A DNA stretch of 60,000 nucleotides, taken from contig NC_064038.1 of assembly GCF_932526225.1 (NCBI RefSeq), positions 7,937,070 to 7,997,069 on the forward strand, written 5' to 3'. Positions 12,201 through 22,847 of this stretch are shown in pieces (within the stretch, counting starts at the first letter, position 1; every line of letters begins with the position of its first letter). Under the pieces are notes generated by a model, which worked only from the letters and a program-made list of their open reading frames with translations, did not search any database and was not told the origin of the DNA. The position numbers were made by a program, and so were the translations under genes. Origin of the DNA: Nematostella vectensis (lineage: Eukaryota; Cnidaria; Anthozoa; Actiniaria; Edwardsiidae).

Positions 12201-14653
12201 TAACTATCCTACAGCCTTTGGTTAACACGAAAGACATCGTTTGTATATTAAACCCTCTTTCAGCGCATGTGCGTGTCGCTGCTGACGAGCTACAAACCGG
12301 AATAGACCCAGCAGGTAATCACGGGACCTTGATATGCCAATATATGGTTATGGTTTTCCATGCCAATATAATATGGCTAATGATGATGATGATGATAATG
12401 ATGTTGATGATGATGATGATGATGATAATGATGATGAACCCTTCACCTTTTAGTGCAATCTTCAATACAGAGTGACTCGGCATCGCCGAAAATCACGTCA
12501 GAACGCCAGGATGACTCAGGAATGACAATGGACTTTCTAAAAACAGCTGAAGGACCCGGAGGGAGTCTTCGAGATGGTGGTGCGAGAAATGGTACTAGTA
12601 GTGGTAAAGGTTGGTTCTCACTTGGACGTAAGCGCAAGTGAAACGCACGTAGTTTTCCGATTCTCACTAGAACATAAGCGCAAGTGGAAGCGCAAGAGAA
12701 CGCAGCTGCGCCCTTGCGCTTATTGTTTGACCGATTCATACTTGTGTTGCGCTTCCGTTTGCGCTTACGTCCTAGTGAGAACCAACCTTAATACGCATGG
12801 AGGAATGGGTATGAGTGGTGGTGGAAGTATGGGTGCTCATGGTGGCGGCGGTATGGCCGGCGGAGGCAGCAGTATGGGTGGTGCTGGCAGTACAGTACAC
12901 GGAGGATTGGATATGGATGGTGGTGGTGGTGTAATAGGTAGTGAAGGCATAAGTGGCGTTAGTAGCTCGCATGGAGAAATGGGCGTGGGTGACAGTGGTG
13001 GCGGCATGGATGGTGATGTCAATACTTTGCATATTGGAATGGGTATGGGCGTTGGTCATGATACAGGGGCGTAGCCAGGGGGGTGACCCAGGGGGCCCGG
13101 GCCCCCCTTCTAGCAGCCAAAAATACAGTAAAACTATGAGACATTATCTAAAATACTGGAGAAAATTCTTTGAAAGGGCCTTTTGGGCTCCCTCCTGTTA
13201 AAACTCCGCTACGCCCACTGTAATATGCATGGTGGTGTTGGTATGGCTGCAGTGAAAGCAGTGGAACCGACATCTGTTGCACATACTATTCCAATACTCT
13301 GACAAATGTATGCATGGAATTGTTCCTTCCATTGTTTTACCCCGTTCTCTAATACGCTCCTGTGGTCTTGATTGTTTCAGACAAAGCACAAATTTGTAGG
13401 TGTATTGGACATTCTTTTATTGTCATATTTGAATCAAATCATTGTTGTGATTGTTATCCTCTATTTACATTCCAGGTGACCCTTGTAAAGACTTCTCTTG
13501 TCAGTTTCGTCCACACTCGACCTGCATAGTGCAAGATGGCATTCCCACGTGCGCATGCACTATGCAGTGCCCCTCCCTACTGGACCCCGTGGTGGGTTCA
13601 GATAACGTCATGTACATGAACGAGTGCCTAATGAGGATGTCAGCCTGTGAGTCACAAAAGAGCATCACAGCCCTGGGGGCTACAAAGCCTGAGGACTCTG
13701 TTTCACTAAGTAGGTGTATATTAGTAAGGAAAGGAAGGACTAAGGTTTTTGCCTAATGTCAGTTTATCTTAATAATCTGAACGCCTAATAATGACGACCC
13801 GTTAATGAGGATAGTCTCAGGGGCAGATGCAGAATTTCAAAATGGGGGAGGGGGGTGGATAAGTGATCCAGTGGTTCTTGGTAGGTCACTTAGACCTAAC
13901 TCCTTCACGCTGAATTGGATTTGTCGCGATAGCAAAGTCAAGCAGACAAAGGCACATGGACAGTACCTCCCGTCCCTCAACCAATTATTTTTTAAGTGGC
14001 TTTTCATTTTTTTTTCCAGCCAATCCTGGGTACGCCCCTGTGGTCACATCACTACAAATTTTTCTGTTTTTATCTCAGAGCAAGTTTTGGGTCCACAATT
14101 ACTATCTTTGACCCTTTACTTGGATTTTTCAATGTTTCGTAGCTTTAAAGTATCTTTTCTCGGGCATTTACATGACATTTTTAGTTTCCCTTCTTTCCAA
14201 TAGATAATTTTCCAAGTACAACTTACCCACCGACAGGTGTGACCTCTTCATCTGGTGAGGCGATGGACGTAACCGCATCACCAAGTACGTTTGCTTTTTG
14301 TGCTAAACTTTTATGGTTTTATATATTACCTTTCTTTGAGTCTTAGGAGGCTTTCTCTAGCCTCAAGTTAATTCTTTCTGAGCCAAGAGATATTTCGTCC
14401 TTTCTAGGTGCTCCGTGCAATGGCTTCTCCTGTGACTCTCCTCCGTACTCGAAGTGCGTTGTCCAGAATGACAAACCCACGTGTGTCTGTCAGCTAAACT
14501 GCCCCAACACAGGACAGCCGGTTTTGGCATCAGATGGGGCCCAGTATGACAACGAGTGCCTTATGCAGCTAAACGCGTGTAGTGCAAACAAGGACATCAC
14601 TGTTGTGGAGTTTCTGCCAACATCGGGGCCAACAAATCCTGGAACTACTACAA
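9278..14653 (+). CDS. secreted protein with two follistatin/Kazal-like modules
   Basis: Exons in phase: 9278-9353 (MRRWGLVFSLLVLVIQETP, signal peptide), 13476-13709, 14204-14284, 14408-14653; all internal junctions are phase 1. Exons 13476 and 14408 each encode a module of about 77-81 residues: a short follistatin-like part (DPCKDFSCQFRPHSTC; APCNGFSCDSPPYSKC) then a Kazal-like core (GSDNVMYMNECLMRMSAC; ASDGAQYDNECLMQLNAC). Between them is a Ser/Thr/Pro linker (STTYPPTGVTSSSG). Kazal domains normally inhibit serine proteases outside the cell; agrin-type modules bind partners. Both copies lack the third and sixth Kazal cysteines. The 3' end is open: a donor follows 14653, so the transcript may continue into the Pro-rich exons at 18429, or end by retention near AATAAA at about 14886. 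A Gly-rich exon (12454) may belong to it. Confidence 0.75.
9354..12450. other. large first intron of the Kazal-type gene
   Basis: No convincing exon. Short frames, including MAACKIMANTNSRKF... at 11896-12078 beginning in a CAAAATGGCGGCC context, have no recognisable domain. An (ATG/ATA)n microsatellite lies at about 12379-12436, just before the acceptor at 12452. Confidence 0.5.
9855..9900. repeat. perfect 20-bp inverted repeat with 6-nt loop
   Basis: ATTCCATAAAGAATTTGACT at 9855-9874 is followed, after AAAATC, by its exact reverse complement at 9881-9900. It lies in the large first intron of the Kazal-type gene. It could be a recent foldback scar or a hairpin RNA; no flanking duplication seen. 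Confidence 0.85.
12454..13063 (+). CDS. Gly/Met-rich internal exon(s), interrupted by a MITE
   Basis: After an acceptor AG at 12452-12453 the frame VQSSIQSDSASPKITSERQD... runs to 12603; from 12789 a Gly/Met-rich frame (NTHGGMGMSGGGSMGAHGGG...) runs to 13063. The entry phase (1) fits the signal-peptide exon at 9353, giving ...TR-V-QSSIQ. The two parts are separated by a 181-bp inverted-repeat insertion that shifts frame by one. Splicing 12604-12775 (donor G|GTAAAG, acceptor CCTAG inside the insertion) restores the frame. A second insertion at 13064 brings a TAG, so the exon must end earlier, for example at a GTATGG donor near 13043. Expression is unproven; it may be a dying or alternative exon. 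Confidence 0.45.
12608..12788. mobile_element. PIF/Harbinger-like MITE with TAA target duplication
   Basis: Terminal inverted repeats of about 29 bp starting AGGTTGGTTCTCACTTGGAC and ending in its near-complement (one mismatch in the first 29). They are flanked by TAA at 12605-12607 and 12789-12791. The TWA-type 3-bp duplication is typical of PIF/Harbinger. There is no coding capacity. It interrupts a Gly-rich reading frame. Confidence 0.85.
13064..13220. mobile_element. short TIR element, CAGGGGCGTAGCC family
   Basis: 157 bp, beginning CAGGGGCGTAGCCAGG and ending CGCTACGCCCACTG, flanked by TA on both sides (13062-13063, 13221-13222). The interior (GCAGCCAAAAATACAGTAAA ... CTCCTGTTAAA) is repeated in reverse orientation near 22436-22590. 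Removing it rejoins a Gly/Met-rich frame (...GHD + NMHGGVGM). Superfamily not settled. Confidence 0.75.
13816..14042. mobile_element. possible relative of the CAGGGGCGTAGCC element
   Basis: Begins CAGGGGCAGATGCAGAATTT with a G-rich tract and ends CCTGGGTACGCCCCTG. Ends are similar to the element at 13064 but more diverged; no target duplication was found. It lies in the intron between the first Kazal-like exon and the linker exon. Confidence 0.4.
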
Positions 14654-14769
14654 GTAAGTCGCAATGGTGATCCGGTTTATAAACTCAAACGAATGATTAA
14701 CTTTGTCAAGTTACGAAACCGCTGAACACTAAACCACACTAAAACACTAAACCCCCTACAACTCCCTGA

Positions 14770-14819
14770 CATCACCATCACCATCACCATCACCATCACT
14801 ATCACCATCACCATCATTT
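14770..14819. repeat. (CATCAC)n microsatellite
   Basis: CATCACCATCAC repeated over about 50 bp with one CTATCAC variant, 3' of the second Kazal-like exon. Confidence 0.95.
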
Positions 14820-15830
14820 ATTTCAAATTCATACATAAAATTCATATACTTGCCTGGCCTGCTGTATCTGCACCTTTGTATTTTTTAAATAAAAGTAATA
14901 ACAAAGAAGTGGTTGACTTTTCCTGTACAAAATTCGTCACATCACAATGGTAGCTTGCTACATATTTGCGCCTTTCCTCACTTCCGAGGCATTTTGAAAT
15001 GAAGTGACGTGAAACTTATTTAGATTTCAAAAAGCGCTTCATATTACTACGAGTATGTCGTGCTACCATGGCAACCAAGTTTTAAGAAAGTTAGCCAATT
15101 AACAAAAATCGCAGTTATAATACAACTTTCATGACTTTCTGTCTTCTGCAAATTGAGGCATTTCTTTGTCAACGACTGAGTATTAAAGATACAGTCAGAT
15201 TGAAGCGCGCTTTCGTAACGCGCATCACGGTATATTTACGGTACGATAAGAAAACGAGAAACATAACACCCCAAAGTTAGAAAAATGTCTGGGTGCCGAG
15301 CTCCATTTGGTACAATTATCGAACATCGCGGATGTAACGACTTATCGAACGAACCATAAAAGCTGTTACTATAGACGCTCTGTTTGGCTTCGCCTATTCA
15401 ACTAGAATTCTATGCAGTCACATATCTTTACAATCTTAAGAGAATTGGCTCATAGGTCACTGAAGTTTATAGTTTCGGAATGCGCCTTGTTGGCTGGTCA
15501 TCCGAACATGAAATCGTAGCTTAAGAATATCTCTTTCAGCTCCTGTTATGGTCTTTTACGCACAAAGCCAAAATCCCGCAAGTCAAACACTCCCACTTTT
15601 TACGCAATAGCATTTGGTATACCCACTGACAAGCGCCAACAAAATATCCCAAAGACCTTTGGTCTGATTTTAAAAGGGGCGCTCCTTATATGGAGTTGAC
15701 GAAATGCAAGTTTTAAGAACGGGGTAAGATAAGAAATTGCTGGTTGAGAACACTCTTCAAGACGGTAGCGCTTCGTGCGGCATCCACACCAGAGCAAGGG
15801 ACGGAGAAGCCTTAGGACAGACGTCGTCGC
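14820..15830. other. no exon seen; contains a possible polyadenylation signal
   Basis: AATAAA at about 14886 could end a transcript of the Kazal-type gene if the donor at 14654 is not used. The rest is the candidate promoter region of the second signal-peptide exon at 15832; no clear TATA box. Confidence 0.4.
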
Positions 15831-15831
15831 T

Positions 15832-18800
15832 ATGATGTCTTCTGTTGCATTCAGGTTGCTCGCCCTCGCGCTATTGAGTTCGATGGTAGTATCACAGGAC
15901 CCCGGTAAGAAACCCTATAACTATTTTCATATGATTTGATATGATTAATTTTTTGCTCCTCGCGCATCTAAAATTTCCCAAATCCGGATTTCAGACAGGA
16001 GCATTTTGAAGGTTAAGTCTCAATCTGTAGCGTTAGTGCTATTTTTCAAGCACTAAGGATTTTTATTTAATCGGATTTGGAGGCTTTTTCCTCGGGAAAC
16101 ATCGTTACTTCGCGTGATATAATTTCCGTTATATTATCATTACTATTCAAGCGTTATAGAATTAACGTTAAACCCTTATTTAACGGTTTTTGGCTGTGTT
16201 GAATTGATTATCTTTTAAGTATTGATATCTCTAAGCTACGCATGGATATAATAGACATTATGAAGACTAGTATATTAATATTAACCCGGAAATGCGCTAT
16301 ATCCATAATAAGAAAGCTAAAGAATGAAATATTGATATAATCCATACTAGTCTTTCTCCGAAGTTCCTTGTCAACATGAATGAAACGAGAAAGGTATTGG
16401 GGATAAATTTATCATTCATATCACATTGATATCGATTTCACATCGCTTGGTCTCGAATTGCGTGTCGGTTTTGTAAATCATCCGACTATTGAAAAAAAGG
16501 GAACATATAAGTTCGTCTTAGGTGTCTAAATACGCAGAGATGTTGAAGCTTGAAATTTAATACAAATAACTTTATTTCATAGGACCGTAAAGGCTTCTTT
16601 AGCACTGGATATTTAGTGATGCAGTTTGCAGTTTATTGCGTGAACAGCGTGAAGAGGTTGTGTCACCACAGGCTAGAGAATTTGATAAAAAAATATATTA
16701 TATTTACAAAATAGTTGATATAACAACAATCATCAAGGTAAAAACAAGAAATCAATTCAAGGATTGTCTAAATTTTCGTAGCAGACAATGCTTTCTTTCT
16801 TTTCTCCCTTCTTTACCTAGTGAAAAGTTTTTTACCTTTGGAGCATCTCTGCACGAGATTTTGTATCCGTGAATGGTTCTCAGCAGGATTTAATGGATAA
16901 GTAATACACAATTAAATTCTTATGATGCCTCAGACGATGCTGGATGTATACATTTCCTTTCAAAGGGCTTTGTTGGAAGGTGAACTTTCCAGGGATTGGG
17001 TTACGATAATTCATGTGGGTTATCTGCCATTTGGAGGACGTCTGCTCTCGCTCTGTCTGCCTGACACTTGGATCGTTAATTTTTAGAGAACATTATTCAC
17101 CCACGTCTTTGTTGTTGTTTACATTCAATATTGCAATAAAAAATTGTATGTTGAAAAGTTAAAATGATAAAAATCGTCAAACAAAGCTTTTTACTTCATG
17201 TACGGGATCGGTAGTTTGCCAAGTGACAAATTAAGTAATGGTATGTCTTTGCCTGGGTGTACCATAAACTTACAAAAAAATAAGTTTATTTTGCCAGTGA
17301 CTTTGCTACATAAATTGAAGGCTTAACCTCTTACTGATTAACAGGAAATGACAATCTGAATATTTTAATCATTGGAGGGAGATTTATCTAACTATAACTC
17401 ATATTTTACAAGTCCTCTCGATATCTTGACATGTCGATTTTTTAATCAATACAACTGTCAGTCAATAAAATCGGTCGCTTGCTATAACGTTCAAATACAT
17501 GTTTGTACAAACGTGTAGCCAGGATTTGTCGAAATGGGATGCGTAGCCATAGATATCCTTAGCAAAAAGTCTAAGATTTTACAATGGGGAAGATGGGGAA
17601 ACATCGCTTGTTGGTGATCGAGGGAGATGCGCGCGAACCCTTGCGATAGACCATGCTACTTGAAAGGATGCGCGCGCAACCTTGCGCTCTCCCTAGCTAC
17701 ACGCCTGTTGTGAGAGAATTGCTCAATATAGTTAATAAGAAAAGTCAGCGTATAGTTGTAGGGCTGATAACGAGTGTTTTAGTCAAGTTTATTTACCATT
17801 ACGAAGTACAAAGTATGTATATGAGGGTAGAAAAAAATGTCTTTATACAATTAATTACATTTTATTTTGGAGGGAGGACTAAGATAACTCGGATGAGTGT
17901 ACTAGTAGTCTCCTACCGATTTATAAATCTAAATTTTCAAGTTCAGTTACAAGCAGACAATTCATTATCACTTATGTATTTTTATGGTCTATCATTTTGT
18001 AGTACTATATCATGTCGCGGTTACACACACTTGTCGAACATAAGAACACGAAAAGTAGCACTGTTTGCACCTCGCTTTATCGGAATGACAGATTGCTGTC
18101 GATATGTCAAATGATAATTATATTTAGATATTGACATTTCATTACATCAAGATGATGAACGCCTCTTTCCTTTCAATGGCTTGATCATATTTCCTCTTCG
18201 TAATAAGCTTGGGTCGGATAGCTCCTTTGTTCCGTTCTTATTCTCGGGTTTTTATTGCATTGCTGCTTTTTTATTTTATTTTTCCACCATTCCTAACATC
18301 TCTACCATGAACTCTGCGTGCGCATCATACATCACACATAACGAACGCAGACGACCTCAAGGTTTTTAATTCTATAATATCACATAACTAGATAATTAAC
18401 GCTTCTTTATTTGTTTGGACTGTAACAGATGTACCAGACCCACTACCGACAGACCCTCCCACGGAGCCGCCGACAGATCCACCTACACCTCCCCCCACGG
18501 AGCCACCCACTCCTCCCCCCACAGAGCCACCCACTCCTCCCCCCACAGATCCTCCGACACAGCGTGAGTATTTTTATTGATAACGCTACGACACCTCTCT
18601 GTATATCTTCTCACCTCTCCCAGCTCTAATAAAAGTAAATCGGCAAAGGTGCCACCTAAATAATATACCTTTGATCTTTGAGAATTGAAGAGTTTTCTGT
18701 TTGTGTCTCTGATACAGGTTCGCAATTCTTATTTTGACTTTTTCTTGTCATTGTTCGTCGTTTTCGCCCTTTTTTAACTACTCGATATGCTTTTCATCTC

Positions 18801-20123
18801 TTTAAACTTTAGCTCCTCGTCCAACGCGAAAGCCGTTTGTACCAAATCCCGAAGAAGAAGGTATTATTATTATACATATTATAGTTGAAACTCTCTCATA
18901 TATCAATGCCTTATAAGACAATTTGAACCTGTCACGAGTTACGCATTGAAATATTATTTTTGTCTAGTTAAAGGCCTTTTATGGGGAAGGCTAGAGTAGG
19001 GGTTGGTCACGATCTATAGGAAAAGAGGAGTCTTTTAACTCGGATGCAATGGACTGACATGAACTTATATACTCTATGCGCACTAACGATGTTTTATTTT
19101 TCTTGACAGCGCGGGTTGAATTAAATGTGAGTATAGAATTTCACATGTCGTGCTAACTCTTATGTCATACGCAGCACTTCTTGTTGGATTACCCTTGTTG
19201 GATTGCTAAATCTGGTTTTCACGCGGCTCCGCTTCTTATTGTTGTACTTCTACTTATCCCGCGTGAACACCAGCCCTAACTCCCAGTGCCGTAGCAGGCC
19301 CGAAATATTTTTTTTTTTGGGGGGGGGGGAGGCACAATGTATTAACCGAAACATTAAGTAAAACATATGAGGGCACAACCACGCCCCTACAGCTCATTTT
19401 CTAATAATTTTTGAAAATATAATTTTTTTTCGGGGGGGGGGGGGAAGGGCAAATGCCCCCTGTGCCCCACCCCCTCTGCTACGGCCCTGACTCCAATCGT
19501 TATACAGTGCTACTTGTGCCACCTTGACAAACTTGTTTTAAAAAAAGTTAATAAGAATTCGCGAAACTAATTGCTTGACCTCAATTTGACTATAATTACC
19601 GTAATTCTCGGGTTCTTATTGACTGAAGTTTTTAATACTTTTCATTGTCTTGATGGCGACAGTAGCGCATGTTGCACTATTATACCCAGATGTCATGCCA
19701 CGCCCAATACCCTCAACCCCCGGTGAATATCCTGTGGTGCAAGTATCTCAATACCCATTTTCTGATGTATTCTTGCTTAATCATCATAATATTGGGTTAT
19801 TGTTCCCATGGTATGGAAGGTTACGTCACAATGCAGTGACGTTATCATAACGTCACTATTTTGACGACGTCAGTTAATTTGTATTTCCATCATATGCATC
19901 ATGTGTGTTTGATATATACGCTATCGTCTAGTTTATGTGACATCTATTTCTGCTATGTTATTGGTTATTGCTCCTCTCTCGCCATCTTGAGGTGGTGCAT
20001 ATTGATGTGTATAATTTATCAAAGCAGGTCAAGAAGAAGCTAGGGTTGCTCGTCGGACGGTCTGTCTCTCAGTGTGTCCGTCCATTTATGACGGTCTGTC
20101 TGTCTGTCCGCGTCTGTCAGTGA
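15832..20123 (+). CDS. secreted Pro/Thr-rich protein, or alternative-promoter form of the Kazal-type gene
   Basis: Exon 15832-15905 encodes MMSSVAFRLLALALLSSMVV-SQDP, a clear signal peptide ending phase 1. In-phase exons follow: 18429-18563 (DVPDPLPTDPPTEPPTDPPT..., repeats of PPTEPPTP), 18813-18860 (PRPTRKPFVPNPEEE), 19110-19126 (ARVELN), then a last exon from 20028 ending at TGA 20121 in low-complexity TGTC repeat. AATAAA at 20308-20313 fits the 3' end. The mature product would be a short, extended, mucin-like or linker protein with no enzymatic domain. All but the last junction are phase 1, exactly compatible with the donor at 14653. The Pro-rich exons may therefore be the C-terminal tail of the Kazal-type protein, with 15832 as a second first exon. 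The last exon is the least certain. Confidence 0.6.
15906..18428. other. intron of the Pro-rich gene
   Basis: No exon recognised. It holds the short TIR element near 17508-17707. The open frame at 17653-18114 starts inside that element and has no recognisable domain. Confidence 0.5.
17508..17707. mobile_element. possible TIR element (GTGTAGCCAGG ends)
   Basis: Left end CAAACGTGTAGCCAGG and right end CCTAGCTACACGCCTG are inverted with about 13 of 16 matching. Ends resemble the CAGGGGCGTAGCC family. Flanks share TTGT, which may be part of a target duplication. Confidence 0.45.
19284..19489. mobile_element. short TIR element with ACTCC flanks
   Basis: Starts CAGTGCCGTAGCAGGCC and ends CTGCTACGGCCCTG, with G-rich tracts inside each arm (about 19310-19330 and 19434-19447). 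Flanked by ACTCC at 19279-19283 and 19490-19494. It lies in the intron before the last Pro-rich-gene exon. Confidence 0.65.
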
Positions 20124-20185
20124 CTGTCTGTCAAGCAGTCTGTATGTCTGTCCGTCTGTTCATGTGTCTGTCCGTCCTTCCATCT
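20060..20185. repeat. imperfect (TGTC)n/(TCTG)n microsatellite
   Basis: TCTGTC/TGTCCG repeats fill the end of the putative last exon and 3' UTR of the Pro-rich gene, so the C-terminal residues predicted there are low complexity. Confidence 0.85.
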
Positions 20186-20307
20186 TCGTGTTTTGTGTTC
20201 ACTTCTATACCATTCTTTACATGGTATAAAGTATTACTCTCTCTTGCAGGACTTACGTAGCAGACAAATATCTAGTTTTGATACTTGTAAATATTGATTT
20301 TTGTCCA

Positions 20308-20313
20308 AATAAA
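20308..20313 (+). terminator. polyadenylation signal AATAAA
   Basis: AATAAA about 185 bp after the predicted stop of the Pro-rich gene, in AT-rich sequence; the likely 3' end of this transcription unit. Confidence 0.55.
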
Positions 20314-20579
20314 ATTAATTAAACCGACCAGTGTATTGTGAAAATAATCTGAATGACTAATAAAGTCTGCGTGTGTTGCTCAATGTTCCGATGAAAGGCC
20401 GGAGAATAAAATCAATACAAAGCAAATATGACTTTTGTCGGAAGAGAAATAGAGCGAGAGATGTAGATCATGTTTTTAACGGTAACGCTGTTGTTACTGG
20501 AGGTGTTTAGTTCTGTCAAGCTACTATAAGCCATTGTCTTCACTGTCATCAAACGTTGCAACACTTGCCTTGGCTAAAT

Positions 20580-21215
20580 GTTTTTGAGTTTTCACTGGAA
20601 AAACAGTGTATGGAAATAGTCTGTAAATGCCTATTTACAGAGTATTTACATACCCTGTAAATATTTAAAGACTATGCAAATCACTTTTACAGACAAAATT
20701 ACTCTGGAAATAGTCTGAAAATAGTCTGTAAATCTATGAGATGCAGCTATAGCTACCCTGGAAATAGTCTTTAAATGCGCAGGAAGGGGGCCCAGAGAAC
20801 CCTTAAAATAGCCTGTGAATAGTCTGAAATTAGTCTGTAAATCTATGAGATGCAGCTCTGGAAATAGTCTTTAAATACGCAGAAAGGGGGCCCAGAGAAC
20901 CCTGGAAATAGCCTATGAATAGTATGAAATTAGTCTGGAAATAGTCTTTAAATACGCAGAAAGGGGGCCCAGAGAACCCTGGAAATAGCCTATGAATAGT
21001 CTGAAACTAGTCTGTAAATCAATAAGATGCAGCTATAGCTACCTTGGAAATAGTCCGTAAATGTGCAGAAAAGGGGGTCCAGAGAACCATGGAAATAGCC
21101 TGTGAATAGTCTGAAAACAGTCTGTAAATCTATTTGATGCAGCTATAGCTACCCTGGAAATAGTCTGTAAATGTGCAGAAAGGGGGCCCAGAGAATCATG
21201 GATATAGAAACCAAA
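20580..21215. repeat. minisatellite, GGAAATAGTCTGTAAAT units
   Basis: Repeats of GGAAATAGTCTGTAAATG, AGAAAGGGGGCCCAGAGAAC and CCTGTGAATAGTCTGAAA, combined in units of roughly 90-125 bp, about five to six copies, with short sub-repeats before them. No coding frame. Confidence 0.9.
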
Positions 21216-22062
21216 AACCGTCCTTATAAAAAATATACAAGCGACAACAAACTGTTACAAGTTGCGGGCTCTCCTTAGCCGTCGCGCGATTAAACGAGAA
21301 GACCGCAATCCTTACCCTTAAAGCGCATTTGATGAAGTGAACCCTAAAAGCAAACATATTCCCAGTTTGTTTCTGAATTTTTATGCGCCTCTAGCTCGCA
21401 CAACTCTTTTTGACGACTTACATGTCAGTTTAATTCACTAGGGTGAGACCCCCTAAGGGATAGCAGAAAGGGAAGAATTTTTTTACACCCCCAAGTTGGA
21501 AGAATTTTATACTCTAAAAGATAGGACCATCACCCCCGTCTGTACAATACACTCCGAAAATTCCGTTGTTTGGCTTTTTTGAAATTGGCTTTTTCTCTCC
21601 TCTCCAGGCGCCCATTTTTATTTGCTTCTCCTACTGAGGTAGGAGACGGTTCATATAGTCGGGGAGCAATGACCGAAAAAAAGTCGAAACGTAGCACATG
21701 TAGTACATAAGATCGCAAGCTTTTCAGGGAAAATCAAAGAGGGCGACTAGGGAGTGTATATGGATCGTTAGCTCCCGGCTATCTCGCTATAAATACAAAG
21801 AACATAAAATGAGACTCAAACAAAATGACTTGGACCATAATAAATGCTAAAGTAGGAGATCATATCCGTTTTTCGAAAAATCACAATTGTTCCAAAATGT
21901 ACATTGGGCTCCCTGTGCCCGCGGGGGTCTCCGCCTACCCACAAGTTACTTGATTTCGCGCCGTCTCTAGTTTCATTCAGCGAGATTCCTCGGCCAACTT
22001 GCTCTCGTAATACTTGAATTTACCTATTCACACCAGGAAAAGATTACACACAGGGGATATTG
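21216..22062. other. gene-free stretch, possible promoter and non-coding exon at its right end
   Basis: No coding frame recognised. GGATATTG|GTAAGTCG at 22055-22070 is a good donor. Together with the acceptor at 22193-22194 it suggests a 5' UTR exon ending at 22062. Confidence 0.4.
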
Positions 22063-22194
22063 GTAAGTCGAAGCTGTAATTTGTGAAGAAAAGAATGGAT
22101 TCTTTCGTATACCTAAACGAGGAAGTTGAATAAGCAAGTTCTAGAAATGACTTCTCACGTTTTTTTGCCTAGTTCTTCCATCATTCCATTCCAG

Positions 22195-22275
22195 ATTAGT
22201 TCCAGAAAACCAAACTTACCAGTTAGTGTCAATGGGGTTGTATGCTGACGACGATGAGATGCCAAGCAGTTTTAG
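22195..22275 (+). CDS. candidate first coding exon (MGLYADDDEMPSSF...)
   Basis: Acceptor ATTCCAG at 22188-22194, ATG at 22232, frame MGLYADDDEMPSSF then AG, and donor GTGGGT at 22276 (phase 2). An upstream donor at 22063 offers a 5' UTR exon. The acidic start resembles those of some splicing-related proteins, but I do not recognise the protein and found no continuation exon. Confidence 0.35.
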
Positions 22276-22435
22276 GTGGGTATTTTTAACCGTAAGCTCG
22301 AATCCATTTGAATAGAGGTGTTTTGAAATACAGTATACCACCTTCATATAAAACTGCTTAACTAGATTCTAGAACTTCTAGTCTAGAAGTTCTCATAAAG
22401 AAAAACAGAAATTATTGTTAAAGTTGTTTACCGGA

Positions 22436-22590
22436 AGCCAGGATTTTTAACAGGAGAGGGCCCAAAAGGCAATTTCAAGGTATTTTCTCCTGTATTTTAC
22501 ATAATGTCTCATACATTTACTGTATTTTGGGCTGCAAGGGGGGGGGGGGGCGGTGGGGGACCGCCTTGGCCACCCCCTGGCTACTGGGGT
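22436..22590. mobile_element. second copy of the 13064 element, inverted
   Basis: Read in reverse complement it follows the 13064-13220 element closely: TTTTAACAGGAG, GGGCCCAAAAGG, TTTTCTCC, ATAATGTCTCATA, TTACTGTATTTT and a G-rich tract before CCCCCTGGCTAC. Ends are degraded and no target duplication is visible. Confidence 0.6.
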
Positions 22591-22847
22591 TACTGGGGCT
22601 ACCTGAATTACAAAAGCTGTCTCCCAGTGTCTAATGGGGCAGCTTCCTGTAAAGGAGGAAAAAAGATTATCTGCATGGCTGTCTCCCATTTTCTCGATTT
22701 TTGCCTAATTAAGAAGTTTCTGGCTTTAAAACCCTTCATGATTATTTAGAACAAGCAAGTGATATTTCTTAGGTTTAAAAGCTATGCAACAAGCAACCCA
22801 CAAATGCTTGGCACAGTATGAAGGAAGCAAGAGTTCAACCCTTGGGT

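Noticed and set aside
12574-13074. Single 166-residue frame running through the MITE into the Gly-rich part
   Set aside because: Its first half is read in the wrong frame of the upstream exon and inside an inverted-repeat element; better explained as two coding segments around an insertion.
17653-18114. 153-residue plus-strand frame
   Set aside because: Starts in a short TIR element, no recognisable domain and no splice logic with neighbours.
22504-22749. Frames on both strands with Gly/Pro runs
   Set aside because: They lie across a transposon copy and a G homopolymer; the similar frame at 12953-13201 is the related element.
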